Shown piece after piece: positions 24,750-33,777 of a stretch of 64,000 bases of DNA (positions are counted from its first letter, which is position 1; every line of letters starts with the position of its first letter). Where the stretch lies: positions 124,001 through 188,000 of the forward strand of contig NZ_NMUL01000005.1 in the NCBI RefSeq assembly GCF_002234595.1, in the 5' to 3' direction. Source of the DNA: Amycolatopsis vastitatis (GTDB lineage Bacteria > Actinomycetota > Actinomycetes > Mycobacteriales > Pseudonocardiaceae). The translations under genes and the position numbers were made by a program. Below the pieces are notes generated by a model. That model saw nothing but the letters and a program-made list of their open reading frames with translations. It searched no databases and was not told the DNA's origin.

Positions 24750-25181
24750 CTAGGACGCGCGGGCGGGGGTGAAGCGTTTGATCAGCAAGTACATTTCGCA
24801 GCCGAGGCAGAAGCCGAAGGCCGCGTTGAGGAAGGCCGCGAACAGCGCGAACGCCGTCGCGACGATGCCGAGCGAGGGGACGTCGAGCGCGAAGCCGACC
24901 GTGCCGACCAGGGCGAACACGAACCCGACGGCCTGGGCGAACCGCAGCGGTGCCGCGTCCTCCCGCTCGTCCGTCGGGCCGAGGCGCGGGGCCAGGAGCG
25001 CGCGGTAGACGATCGAGTACGGCGCCGGCTTCAGCCCGACGAAGGCACCGATCGCGAACACGACGGTCTGGAGGGCCAGCAGCGGCCACCACTCGGTGAC
25101 CAGCACGACCGCCAGGACGATCGTGGTCAGGATGGCGGCGAACCGCGGGCCTCGCGGGTCGACGGCCGGTCCGGCGGGCAT
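24750..25181 (-). CDS. DUF4395 integral membrane protein with CxxC
   Basis: A 143-residue membrane protein of the DUF4395 family with about four helices (AAILTTIVLAVVLVTEWW, LLALQTVVFAIGAFVG, a third around VGFVFALVGTVGFAL, and FALFAAFLNAAFGFCLGCEMYLL). The last helix ends in a CxGC pair, a possible redox or sulfur-handling site. It is frequently next to rhodanese and thioredoxin genes, as here. ATG at 25181 has GGAGG six bases upstream. It is the first long gene after the leader peptide. Confidence 0.88.
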   Translation of the reverse strand: MPAGPAVDPRGPRFAAILTTIVLAVVLVTEWWPLLALQTVVFAIGAFVGLKPAPYSIVYRALLAPRLGPTDEREDAAPLRFAQAVGFVFALVGTVGFALDVPSLGIVATAFALFAAFLNAAFGFCLGCEMYLLIKRFTPARAS

Positions 25182-25264
25182 TCGTTCCTCCAGCTGGAGC
25201 AGAGGGGGTGCGTGCGAACGGCACGCGTCAGCGGCATCAGGGCTGGCTGGGGACCGGACGTCGG

Positions 25265-25360
25265 TCAGCGCCGGTCGGACTGAGCGCGACACAGGCTGCT
25301 GCGGACGCGGCAGAGGTCGACTGCGCGTCGCTGCGTCAAGAAGGTGGTCAGCCCGGTCAC
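25265..25360 (-). CDS. Cysteine-containing leader peptide (attenuator-type uORF)
   Basis: A 31-residue reading frame starting GTG at 25360, with the sequence core QRRAVDLCRVRSSLCRAQS. The motif RRxVDLCRVxSxLC matches actinobacterial peptides annotated as putative leader peptide, found upstream of sulfur-metabolism genes. TACCCT lies seven bases before the GTG, so it may be leaderless. It ends 83 bp before the DUF4395 gene. Ribosome stalling at its two Cys codons during cysteine shortage could control the sulfurtransferase operon, as proposed for polycysteine uORFs before the homologous mycobacterial operon. Confidence 0.75.
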   Translation of the reverse strand: MTGLTTFLTQRRAVDLCRVRSSLCRAQSDRR

Positions 25361-25446
25361 GGGAGCGAGGGTACCCAGAGCTCCCTCAGAGTGGGAACCA
25401 CGTTCATCCCTTGGGACGGTTCCCGGTTTCTGGGACAACGCCCTGG

Positions 25447-25872
25447 TCAGGGTGTCCGCGTCGTGAGATGGGGCCGCAGGGCCTCGAGCAGTTCGGGCCC
25501 CTTGGGGACGCCACGGACGCGCAGGAGCTCCCGGCCGTCGGGGGTCAGTGCGATCGTGGTCGGCGTCCGCAGCACGGAGAGGGACTGCGCGACCTCCGGC
25601 TGGTTCGTCACGTCGAGTTCGACGTGGTGCAGGCCGGCCGTCCGCTCGGCCAGCGGCGCGAGCACGGCCTTCGCGTGCCGGCAGGGCGCGCAGAAGGTGG
25701 TGGAGATCTGGACCAGCGTCACGGCGGACGCGGGGTCGAGCACGTCGGTGACGGGCGCGGGCAGCTCGCGGGCGGGTTTGGCGTCCCGGACCCGGCCGTT
25801 GCGCGCCCGCAGCAGCGCGCCGGCGGCCACGGCGGCCACCAGCGTCGCCACGAGCACCCACAGCCCCGTCAC
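25447..25872 (-). CDS. Membrane-anchored thioredoxin-like protein (Rv0816c-like)
   Basis: A 141-residue protein with an N-terminal membrane anchor (residues 3-22, LWVLVATLVAAVAAGALL) and a thioredoxin domain. The redox pair is CAPC in ISTTFCAPCRHAKAVLAPL, with the cis-Pro loop in VLRTPTTIALTPDG. It probably acts on the outer face of the membrane or is tethered to it. In M. tuberculosis the homologue (thiX) also lies between the rhodanese and lmeA genes. The start GTG at 25872 lies 10 bases after the lmeA stop. Confidence 0.9.
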   Translation of the reverse strand: MTGLWVLVATLVAAVAAGALLRARNGRVRDAKPARELPAPVTDVLDPASAVTLVQISTTFCAPCRHAKAVLAPLAERTAGLHHVELDVTNQPEVAQSLSVLRTPTTIALTPDGRELLRVRGVPKGPELLEALRPHLTTRTP

Positions 25873-25882
25873 CGGCCGCTCC

Positions 25883-26782
25883 TTACTTGCTCAGGTCCGC
25901 GAACGACACGTTCGCCGCCTTGCCCTTGATCGTCACCGATCCGCTCTGCACCTGCACGCCGGTCGGGGTGACCGACAGGGGCAGGTCCTTCGTGTTGATC
26001 GACACGCCGAAGTTCGGCATCAGCGCCTTCTGCACGGCCGCGGGGACCACGGTGGTCTCCTGGTCGTTCCCGAACTGCAGCCGCTTGGGGAGGAAGTTGA
26101 TCGTTCCCTTGGCGGCGTCGGCCTCGATCATCGCGAAACAGAAGATTTCCAGATCGCGGCCCGCGAACTGAAGGTGTCCCGAAATGCGGACACCGGTGCT
26201 CGACTGGTCCTGGTCGGCCTGGCCCTCGGTGGTCTTCGTGGTGGTCGGCGTCGGCTCGCTCTGCCCGGCGTCGCCGTTCTTGACGTACTCCGTGGTCGAC
26301 GGCTCGATCCGGAGGTCCTTGATCTTGTCCAGCGGCGAGAGGCGGGCCAGGTCGGCCGCCTTGATGGTGACCGAGCCGGTCAGCTCGCCGATGGTGATCG
26401 CCTTCGTGTTGCCGTTCGTGATGTCGGACAGCGGCGCCTTGACGTTTTCGAGCTCGGCGTTCACCGCGACGTCCTGCAGCTTCTGGGCGACCGGGATGCC
26501 GGCGGCGGACACGCTGATGTGACTGTAGTCACCGCCGAGCGCCTGCGTGAGGAACGGGAAACCGTGGATCGTGACCGACGGGTCGTCGCTCAGCTGCAGC
26601 TGCGTGCGGGCCTTCTGCGAAATCATGTGCTCCGCGTACGCGGCGGCCCCGAAATCGGCGCCGACCAGCAGCAACACCAGGACTACCAGTGCGATCACCC
26701 AGCGGCGGGCACGGCGGCCGCGGCGTCGTGCGTCGGGCCTCGGTGCGGGTCGGTCGTCCCGGGTCACGGGCCTGCTCACCAT
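25883..26782 (-). CDS. lmeA: LmeA-family lipid-binding protein (DUF2993)
   Basis: A 299-residue envelope protein homologous to mycobacterial LmeA, which supports elongation of the mannan of lipomannan. A basic N-terminus (RRRGRRARR) precedes one membrane helix (WVIALVVLVLLLVGADF), then the DUF2993 domain: PSVTIHGFPFLTQALGGDY and DVAVNAELENVKAPLSD. A Thr/Gln-rich insert lies around residues 190-210. ATG at 26782 has AGGAG upstream; a GTG 30 bases earlier is possible. It diverges from glnR, as Rv0817c does from Rv0818. Confidence 0.88.
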   Translation of the reverse strand: MVSRPVTRDDRPAPRPDARRRGRRARRWVIALVVLVLLLVGADFGAAAYAEHMISQKARTQLQLSDDPSVTIHGFPFLTQALGGDYSHISVSAAGIPVAQKLQDVAVNAELENVKAPLSDITNGNTKAITIGELTGSVTIKAADLARLSPLDKIKDLRIEPSTTEYVKNGDAGQSEPTPTTTKTTEGQADQDQSSTGVRISGHLQFAGRDLEIFCFAMIEADAAKGTINFLPKRLQFGNDQETTVVPAAVQKALMPNFGVSINTKDLPLSVTPTGVQVQSGSVTIKGKAANVSFADLSK

Positions 26783-26832
26783 CGCGTCCGTACTCCTGTT
26801 CGTCGGGGACACCCGGATTTCTCCAGGTGTGA

Positions 26833-27693
<861 letters not shown>

Positions 27694-27763
27694 TCCCCCT
27701 TCCGCGCACAGAAGACGTCTCGCACAGCCGTCGCGTTGCGCCGCGCGCGGGTACGGTCGCAGG

Positions 27764-28669
27764 GTGAGCGGAGACGGCGAGTGGCGCCAGGAACTGGACG
27801 AGAAGCAGCTCGAGGACGTCCGCGGGCTGCTGCTGGCCGTGCGCGAGGCGGACGGGCGGCCCGAGGTCGAGCCCGGGGGCCCGCTGCCCGGCGAGTTCGA
27901 CGGCGGTGAGCACCTCGTCGCCTGCGTCGAGGGCGACGTCGTCGGCTACGCCCACCTCAACACGACCGGTAACTCGTTCGGGCACCAGGTCGCCGAGCTG
28001 TTCGTGCACCCAGTCCACCGCAACCGCGGCTACGGCGCGAAGCTGCTTCAGGCGCTCGACGAGCGTGCCGCGGTCGGGTTCCGCGTCTGGGCGCACGGCG
28101 ACCACCCGGGAGCGCGGCGGCTGGCCCAGAAGGCCGGCTTGGAGCGCAAGCGCGAGCTGCTGATCCTCCACACCCGCGTCGAAGGCGCGGACTGGCCGGA
28201 GCCCGTGCTGCGCGACGGCGTCTCGCTGCGGACGTTCGTGCCGGGTCAGGACGAGGACGCCGTGGTCGGGGTCAACGCGCGGGCCTTCGACTGGCACCCC
28301 GAGCAGGGCGCGCTGACCGTCGACGACGTGCGCGCCGACGAACAGCGGCCGTGGTTCGACGCCGACGGCTTCTTTCTCGCTGAAGAAGGCGGCGAGGTGA
28401 TCGGCTTCCACTGGACGAAGGTGCACGAGCCGACGCCGGGCCGGTTCGACGGCGAGCGCGTCGGCGAGGTCTACGTCGTCGGCGTCGACCCCGCCGCGCA
28501 GGGCGGCGGCCTCGGCCGGGCGCTGACGCTGGCCGGGCTGCGGTACCTCGCGAGCCGGGGGCTGCGGCAGATCATCCTGTACGTCGAGGGCGACAACGCA
28601 CCGGCTCTGGCGGTCTACACCAAGCTCGGGTTTGCCCGTCACGAAACCGACGTCCAGTACGGTCGGTGA
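27764..28669 (+). CDS. mshD: Mycothiol synthase (MshD)
   Basis: MshD acetylates desacetylmycothiol, the last step in making mycothiol, the main low-molecular thiol of actinobacteria. The 301-residue protein has two GNAT domains: the first holds VAELFVHPVHRNRGYGAKLLQ, the second VYVVGVDPAAQGGGLGRALTLAGL. The C-terminal domain is the catalytically active one in M. tuberculosis. GTG at 27764 is preceded by TACGGT six bases earlier, suggesting leaderless translation. It follows glnR exactly as Rv0819 follows Rv0818. Confidence 0.94.
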   Translation: MSGDGEWRQELDEKQLEDVRGLLLAVREADGRPEVEPGGPLPGEFDGGEHLVACVEGDVVGYAHLNTTGNSFGHQVAELFVHPVHRNRGYGAKLLQALDERAAVGFRVWAHGDHPGARRLAQKAGLERKRELLILHTRVEGADWPEPVLRDGVSLRTFVPGQDEDAVVGVNARAFDWHPEQGALTVDDVRADEQRPWFDADGFFLAEEGGEVIGFHWTKVHEPTPGRFDGERVGEVYVVGVDPAAQGGGLGRALTLAGLRYLASRGLRQIILYVEGDNAPALAVYTKLGFARHETDVQYGR

Positions 28670-28777
28670 ACACGATGGACGCCGCGCGAACAGTCCGTCA
28701 CGGTGCGCGAACGCGCAGGTCACGGGCGGGACACGGGCCTCTCTCAGGCTAGTCGCGCTCCTCACATCCCAGGGCTT

Positions 28778-28799
28778 GTTCACTTTCCGTTCATCCGGA
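28778..28799 (+). promoter_or_regulatory. PHO box upstream of pstS
   Basis: Two 11-base direct repeats, GTTCACTTTCC (28778-28788) and GTTCATCCGGA (28789-28799), fit the PhoP-binding PHO box described in Streptomyces (GTTCACC-type repeats with 11-base period). They lie 96 bp before the pstS start. A -10-like CCTAAT follows at about 28824. Low phosphate is the expected inducing signal. Confidence 0.75.
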
Positions 28800-28894
28800 C
28801 AGGGGAGACCGTCCACCGGGGCTGCCTAATGTCCGGATCCGGCGCGGCAGCACGCCGCGACGACCCGGTCAAGCTCCTGATGGAGGAAACAGCA

Positions 28895-30025
28895 GTGAAG
28901 ATCATGCGGCCCCTGAGCGCGGTGGGCATCGTCGCGAGCGCCGCCCTCGTGCTCGCCGCCTGTGGTTCCGACCCCGCGGCGACCAACAGCAGCAGCTCCA
29001 ACTCCGCTGCCGCCCCGGCCGCGACGGGCACGGCCGACGTCGAGTGCGGCGGCAAGAGCCCGCTTTCCGCGGAAGGTTCGTCGGCGCAGAAGAACGCGAT
29101 CGACATCTTCACGCAGCAGTACGGCAAGAAGTGCAAGGGCCAGCAGGTCAACTACAACCCGAGCGGCTCGGGCGCGGGCGTCAAGCAGTTCAACGCCAAC
29201 CAGATCGACTTCGGCGGCTCGGACTCGCCGATCAAGGACGCCGACGCCGCGGCTGCCAAGGCCCGCTGCGCCAGCGACGCCTGGAACATCCCGCTGGTCG
29301 TCGGCCCGATCGCGGTCGCCTACAAGCTGTCCGGTGTGGACAAGCTGACGCTGACCCCGTCGGTGACCGCCAAGATCTTCAGTGGCGCCATCACCAAGTG
29401 GAACGACCCGGCCATCAAGGCGGTCAAGGGCAACGAGAGCCTGAACCTGCCGGACAAGGCCATCCAGGTCGTCTCCCGCTCCGACGAGTCGGGCACCACC
29501 GACAACTTCCAGAAGTACCTGGGCGCGGCGGCGAAGGCCGACTGGACCAAGGGTGCCGGCAAGAAGTTCAACGGTGGCGTCGGCAACGGTGCGCAGGGCT
29601 CCAACGGCGTCGCGACCGCGGTGAAGGCCTCCGACGGCGGCATCACCTACGTCGAGGGTGCGTTCGCCAAGGACGGCCTGACCCCCGCCCTGATCGACAG
29701 CGGCTCCGGCGGCGTCGAGCTCTCCTCGGAGAACGTGGCGAAGTCCCTGGACGCGGCCAAGTTCCTCAAGGACGGCACGAACGACCTCGCGCTCGACCTC
29801 AACGGCATCTACGCCAGCAACACCCCGGGTGCCTACCCGCTGCTGCTGACGACCTACGAGATCGTCTGCTCGAAGTACTCGAACCCGGACGTCGCGAAGG
29901 CCGTCAAGGCGTTCCTGACGGTGGCCGCGACCGACGGTCAGCAGCCGCTGTCCGCCAAGGGGTACGTGCCGATCCCGCAGTCGCTGCAGACCAAGGTCCT
30001 GACCGCCGTCAAGGCGATCTCCTGA
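28895..30025 (+). CDS. pstS: Phosphate ABC transporter substrate-binding lipoprotein (PstS)
   Basis: A 376-residue lipoprotein that captures phosphate outside the cell. The signal peptide has the lipobox LVLAACGS with Cys about residue 26. Next is a Ser/Asn/Ala linker and then the type-II periplasmic binding fold: LSAEGSSAQKNAIDIF, VNYNPSGSGAGVKQF, DFGGSDSPI, ITKWNDPAI and the phosphate loop SRSDESGTTDNF. GTG at 28895 is chosen because GGAGG lies eight bases before it. A PHO box precedes it. pstC follows 50 bp after. Confidence 0.96.
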   Translation: MKIMRPLSAVGIVASAALVLAACGSDPAATNSSSSNSAAAPAATGTADVECGGKSPLSAEGSSAQKNAIDIFTQQYGKKCKGQQVNYNPSGSGAGVKQFNANQIDFGGSDSPIKDADAAAAKARCASDAWNIPLVVGPIAVAYKLSGVDKLTLTPSVTAKIFSGAITKWNDPAIKAVKGNESLNLPDKAIQVVSRSDESGTTDNFQKYLGAAAKADWTKGAGKKFNGGVGNGAQGSNGVATAVKASDGGITYVEGAFAKDGLTPALIDSGSGGVELSSENVAKSLDAAKFLKDGTNDLALDLNGIYASNTPGAYPLLLTTYEIVCSKYSNPDVAKAVKAFLTVAATDGQQPLSAKGYVPIPQSLQTKVLTAVKAIS

Positions 30026-30075
30026 CCGGCGTTGCGACTGACTAACGAGTGATAGAGGCTGGTCAGAAGTAGCTG

Positions 30076-31143
30076 ATGAGCGAGTCATCCTCGACGCGAA
30101 CGCCCACCGGCGACCCCGGTGGGCGTTCGTCGTCCGCCACGACGCCCCCGGAGGTCCCGATTTCGGAGCAACCAGGCTCCCCGGCGGCGCCGCAGCCGCC
30201 CGCGAGCGAGAAACCGAAGAAGGTGCGGCCCGGTGACCGCATCTTCCAGAACCTGACCACCGGGGCCGGGATCTTCGTCGTCGGCCTGATCGGCCTGATC
30301 GGGCTCTTCCTGCTGATCCAGGCGATCCCGGCGCTGAAGGCCGACAAGGCCAACTTCCTGACCAACCACGGCTGGTCCACCAGCGATCCGGCGAACATGT
30401 CGTTCGGCATCCTCGACCTGCTCGAGGTCACCGTGGCGACGTCGCTCGTGGCGCTGGTCATCGCGATGCCGATCTCGCTGGGCATCGCGCTGTTCCTGAC
30501 CCAGTACGCGCCGCCGCGGCTCGCGCGGCCGTTCGCGTACGTCATCGACCTGCTCGCCGCGGTCCCGTCGATCATCTTCGGTCTCTGGGGCATCCTGGTC
30601 TTCGCGCCGGCGATCGAGCCGTTCACGCAGTGGGTCAACGACACGTTCTCGTGGTTCCCGCTGCTGGCTCCCGGCAACGTCGCGCCGAGCGTGCGCGGCA
30701 CGATCTTCACCGCCGGCATCGTGCTGGCCGTGATGATCCTGCCGATCATCACCTCGCTCTCGCGCGAGGTGTTCGAGCGGACGCCGACCCCGCACATCGA
30801 GGGCGCGCTGGCGCTGGGCGCCACCCGCTGGGAGGTCATCCGGACCACGGTGCTGCCGTTCGGCAAGGCCGGGTACGTCGGCGCGTCCATGCTCGGCCTC
30901 GGCCGAGCGCTGGGCGAGACGATCGCGCTGGCCGTGATCCTGCTGATCCCGCAGGGCAAGAACTTCGACTGGAGCCTCTTCGACGGTGGCGCGACCTTCG
31001 CGTCGAAGATCGCCGCGAACTACAGCGAGTTCAACAACGAGGTCTCGGCCGGCGCGTACATCGCGGCCGGCCTGGTGCTGTTCGTGCTCACCTTCGTCGT
31101 GAACTTCGCGGCGCGGTCCGTCATCGGCAAGAAGGGGGACTGA
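30076..31143 (+). CDS. pstC: Phosphate ABC transporter permease PstC
   Basis: A 355-residue inner-membrane protein with a long polar N-terminus (residues 1-55) and six membrane helices. The first is IFVVGLIGLIGLFLLIQAI. The permease signature is in the loop IEGALALGATRWEVIRTTVLP, which contacts the ATPase. AVPSIIFGLWG and GRALGETIALAV are also typical. It pairs with PstA to form the channel. The stop is 2 bp before the pstA start. Confidence 0.95.
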   Translation: MSESSSTRTPTGDPGGRSSSATTPPEVPISEQPGSPAAPQPPASEKPKKVRPGDRIFQNLTTGAGIFVVGLIGLIGLFLLIQAIPALKADKANFLTNHGWSTSDPANMSFGILDLLEVTVATSLVALVIAMPISLGIALFLTQYAPPRLARPFAYVIDLLAAVPSIIFGLWGILVFAPAIEPFTQWVNDTFSWFPLLAPGNVAPSVRGTIFTAGIVLAVMILPIITSLSREVFERTPTPHIEGALALGATRWEVIRTTVLPFGKAGYVGASMLGLGRALGETIALAVILLIPQGKNFDWSLFDGGATFASKIAANYSEFNNEVSAGAYIAAGLVLFVLTFVVNFAARSVIGKKGD

Positions 31144-31145
31144 GC

Positions 31146-32066
31146 ATGTCCGTCACCTCGCTCGAAGCGCCCGCGTCGACTCCGGCGTTCCAGCAGGTCA
31201 GCCCGGCCCGCAAGATCAAGAACGGGCTCGCGACCACGCTGGTCTGGCTCTCGTTCCTGATCGCCGTCGTCCCGCTGGTGTGGGTGCTCTACACGGTGGT
31301 CGTCAACGGCATCAAGCGCATCCCGTACAGCAACTGGTGGACCGAGGACTTCGGGGACGTGCTGTCCGACGAGGTCGGCGGCGGCGTGCTGCACGCCATC
31401 ATCGGCAGCCTGCTGCAGGGCCTCGTCTGCGCGATCATCGCCGTGCCGATCGGCATGCTCGTCGCGATCTACCTCGTCGAGTACGGCCGCAACGGCCGGC
31501 TCGCCAAGGCCACGACGTTCATGGTGGACATCCTTTCCGGTGTTCCGTCCATCGTGGCCGCGCTGTTCATCTACGCGCTGTGGATCACCACGCTCGGCAT
31601 GCCGCGCAGCGGTTTCGCCGTGTCGCTTTCCCTGGTGCTGCTGATGATCCCGGTGGTCGTCCGCTCGTCGGAGGAGATGCTGCGGATCGTCCCGGACGAC
31701 CTGCGCGAGGCGTCGTACGCGCTGGGCGTGCCGAAGTGGAAGACGATCATGAAGATCGTGCTCCCGACAGCGCTGTCCGGCATCGTCGGCGGCGTCATGA
31801 TGGCGCTGGCCCGCGTGATGGGCGAAACCGCGCCGCTGCTGGTGCTCGTCGGCTATTCGGCCTACACGAACTGGGACATCTTCCACGGCGAGCAGGCCGC
31901 GCTGCCCCTGCTGATGAACAACGAGCGCGTCAGCAACCCGATGGACCCCGGCTCGGTCGGCTTCGACCGGATCTGGGGCGCGGCCCTGACCCTGGTGCTC
32001 ATCATCGCGCTGATCAACCTCCTCGCCACCGTGTTCGCGCGCCTCGTCGCCCCGAAGAAGAAGTGA
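31146..32066 (+). CDS. pstA: Phosphate ABC transporter permease PstA
   Basis: A 306-residue inner-membrane protein, the second channel subunit. It has six helices; the first is [21 protein letters not shown]. The conserved segments are [36 protein letters not shown] (EAA loop) and [17 protein letters not shown]. It begins with ATG two bases after the pstC stop and is followed by pstB 10 bases after its own stop. The four genes are clearly one operon. Confidence 0.95.
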   Translation: MSVTSLEAPASTPAFQQVSPARKIKNGLATTLVWLSFLIAVVPLVWVLYTVVVNGIKRIPYSNWWTEDFGDVLSDEVGGGVLHAIIGSLLQGLVCAIIAVPIGMLVAIYLVEYGRNGRLAKATTFMVDILSGVPSIVAALFIYALWITTLGMPRSGFAVSLSLVLLMIPVVVRSSEEMLRIVPDDLREASYALGVPKWKTIMKIVLPTALSGIVGGVMMALARVMGETAPLLVLVGYSAYTNWDIFHGEQAALPLLMNNERVSNPMDPGSVGFDRIWGAALTLVLIIALINLLATVFARLVAPKKK

Positions 32067-32076
32067 GCTGTTCCTG

Positions 32077-32853
32077 ATGGCCAAACGACTCGATGTCAAG
32101 GACGTCGACATCTACTACGGCAAGTTCCACGCCGTGGACGGTGTCACCCTGTCGGTGCCGCCGCGCAACGTCACCGCGTTCATCGGCCCGTCGGGCTGTG
32201 GCAAGTCGACGGTGCTGCGCACGCTCAACCGCATGCACGAAGTCATCCCCGGCGCCCGCGTGGACGGCCAGGTGCTGCTCGACGGCGAGGACATCTACGC
32301 GTCGGCGGTCGACCCGGTGCAGGTGCGCCGCACGATCGGCATGGTGTTCCAGCGCCCCAACCCGTTCCCGACGATGTCCATCAAGGACAACGTCGTCGCC
32401 GGGCTGAAGCTGGGTGGCACCAAGGGAAAGAAGGCCCTCGACGACATCGCCGAGCGCGCCCTGCGCGGCGCGAACCTCTGGAACGAGGTCAAGGACCGCC
32501 TCAACAAGCCGGGCGGCGGCCTCTCGGGCGGCCAGCAGCAGCGGCTGTGCATCGCCCGCGCGATCGCGGTCCAGCCGGACGTGCTGCTGATGGACGAGCC
32601 GTGCTCGGCCCTGGACCCGATTTCGACGCTGGCGATCGAGGACCTGATCGGTGAGCTGAAGAAGGACTACACGATCGTCATCGTCACGCACAACATGCAG
32701 CAGGCGGCGCGGGTTTCCGACCAGACGGCGTTCTTCAACCTCGCCGGCGTCGGCCAGCCGGGCCGGCTGGTGGAACTGAACGACACGGAGAAGATCTTCT
32801 CCAACCCGAACGAAAAAGCCACGGAAGACTACATTTCCGGTCGCTTCGGCTGA
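32077..32853 (+). CDS. pstB: Phosphate ABC transporter ATPase PstB
   Basis: A 258-residue ATPase powering phosphate import. The Walker A is GPSGCGKST, the signature GLSGGQQQR and the Walker [14 protein letters not shown], followed by the switch His in VIVTHNMQQ. The PstB-specific pattern is [21 protein letters not shown]. It corresponds to M. tuberculosis PhoT (Rv0820). A complex inverted-repeat element and a strong terminator follow, separating it from convergent phoU. Confidence 0.97.
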   Translation: MAKRLDVKDVDIYYGKFHAVDGVTLSVPPRNVTAFIGPSGCGKSTVLRTLNRMHEVIPGARVDGQVLLDGEDIYASAVDPVQVRRTIGMVFQRPNPFPTMSIKDNVVAGLKLGGTKGKKALDDIAERALRGANLWNEVKDRLNKPGGGLSGGQQQRLCIARAIAVQPDVLLMDEPCSALDPISTLAIEDLIGELKKDYTIVIVTHNMQQAARVSDQTAFFNLAGVGQPGRLVELNDTEKIFSNPNEKATEDYISGRFG

Positions 32854-32877
32854 GTCCGAAAAGGACAGTCGCGCCGG

Positions 32878-32985
32878 TTCTCATGCGCCCCAATGTGGCG
32901 TTCGGTGCGTCCAACGCACCCAATGTGGCGTTCGGTGCGTTGGACGCAACCAACGCCACATTGGGGCGCTTCGGGCGCATGAGAA
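32878..32985. repeat. Composite 108-bp inverted/direct repeat
   Basis: The outer arms TTCTCATGCGCCC (32878-32890) and GGGCGCATGAGAA (32973-32985) are perfectly inverted. Inside, CAATGTGGCGTTCGGTGCGT occurs twice in direct order (32891-32910 and 32921-32940), and AACGCCACATTGGG (32953-32966) is its inverse. The sequence could fold into two alternative hairpins. It looks like a genome-wide intergenic repeat rather than a regulatory site specific to pst. Confidence 0.75.
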
Positions 32986-33016
32986 AGCCCCTGACCGAGT
33001 GGCCAGGGGCCCTTTT
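32984..33016. terminator. Bidirectional terminator between pstB and phoU
   Basis: GCCCCTG (32987-32993) pairs with CAGGGGC (33004-33010). It is flanked by AAA on the left and CCTTTT on the right, so it can act on both strands between the converging pstB and phoU genes. Confidence 0.8.
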
Positions 33017-33028
33017 CGTCGGTGCGGC

Positions 33029-33694
33029 TCAGAGGTCTTCGTCGGAGCCGTAGCCCGGCATCTTGCCGGTGACCACGAAGATCATCCGCTTCGCGACCGA
33101 CACCGCGTGGTCGGAGTAGCGCTCGTAGAAGCGGCCCAGCAACGTCACGTCGACCGCCGCGGCCACGCCGTGCGGCCAGTCGCGGTCCATGATGACCGTG
33201 AACAGGTGGCGGTGGATGTCGTCCACCTGGTCGTCTTCGGACTCGATCGTCTTCGCCGCTTCGACGTCCTTGGAGTGGATGACCTGCTCGGTCTGGCGGG
33301 CCAGCTTGACCGCGACCTCGCCCATCTCGGCGAAGTACGGCCGGACTGAGTCGGGCAGCACCGGCTCCGGGTGACGGCGCCGCGCGGCCTTCGCCACGTG
33401 CAGGGCCAGGTCGCCCATCCGCTCCAGGCTTTCCGCGGCGTGGATCGCCGCCAGCACGGTACGCAGATCGGTCGCCACCGGGGCCTGGAGGGCGAGCAGC
33501 GCGTACGCCTGCTCCTCGCACTGGGCACGGGCGTCGTCGACCTTGGCGTCGTCGCTGATCACCTGCTCGGCGAGACTGAGGTCGACCTCCAGCAGTGCCC
33601 GTGTGGCGCGCTCCATGGCGTCGGCGACCTGGACGGACATCGCGGCCAGGTGGTCGGCGAGCTGTTCGAGTTCGACATGGTAAGCCTCACGCAT
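33029..33694 (-). CDS. phoU: Phosphate signalling protein PhoU (PhoY)
   Basis: A 221-residue all-helical protein with two PhoU repeats. Metal-binding acidic clusters are visible in the first (EEQAYALLALQAPVATDLRTVL) and second (LERMGDLALHVAKAARR; YERYSDHAVSVAKRMIF) domains. PhoU links the Pst transporter to the phosphate two-component system and, in mycobacteria, to persistence. It is convergent with pstSCAB rather than part of that operon, as for phoY2 in M. tuberculosis. The upstream PHO box at 33735-33756 suggests induction by low phosphate. Confidence 0.95.
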   Translation of the reverse strand: MREAYHVELEQLADHLAAMSVQVADAMERATRALLEVDLSLAEQVISDDAKVDDARAQCEEQAYALLALQAPVATDLRTVLAAIHAAESLERMGDLALHVAKAARRRHPEPVLPDSVRPYFAEMGEVAVKLARQTEQVIHSKDVEAAKTIESEDDQVDDIHRHLFTVIMDRDWPHGVAAAVDVTLLGRFYERYSDHAVSVAKRMIFVVTGKMPGYGSDEDL

Positions 33695-33734
33695 GGCCCA
33701 ACCCTACGGCCAACCGTGACCGAATACCGCATCG

Positions 33735-33756
33735 CCGGGTGAACCGCACGTGAACC
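33735..33756 (-). promoter_or_regulatory. PHO box upstream of phoU
   Basis: Read on the minus strand, GGTTCACGTGC (33746-33756) is followed directly by GGTTCACCCGG (33735-33745). These are two 11-base direct repeats matching the PhoP PHO-box consensus closely, 41 bp before the phoU ATG. Confidence 0.8.
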
Positions 33757-33777
33757 CGGTCTAACGATCCTCGCGGA

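Noticed and set aside
25387..25440. SigR-type (GGGAAC ... GTT) promoter before the sulfur-transfer operon
   Set aside because: The spacing between GGGAAC and GTT on the minus strand is about 20 bases rather than the 18-19 of the consensus, so the match is not convincing.
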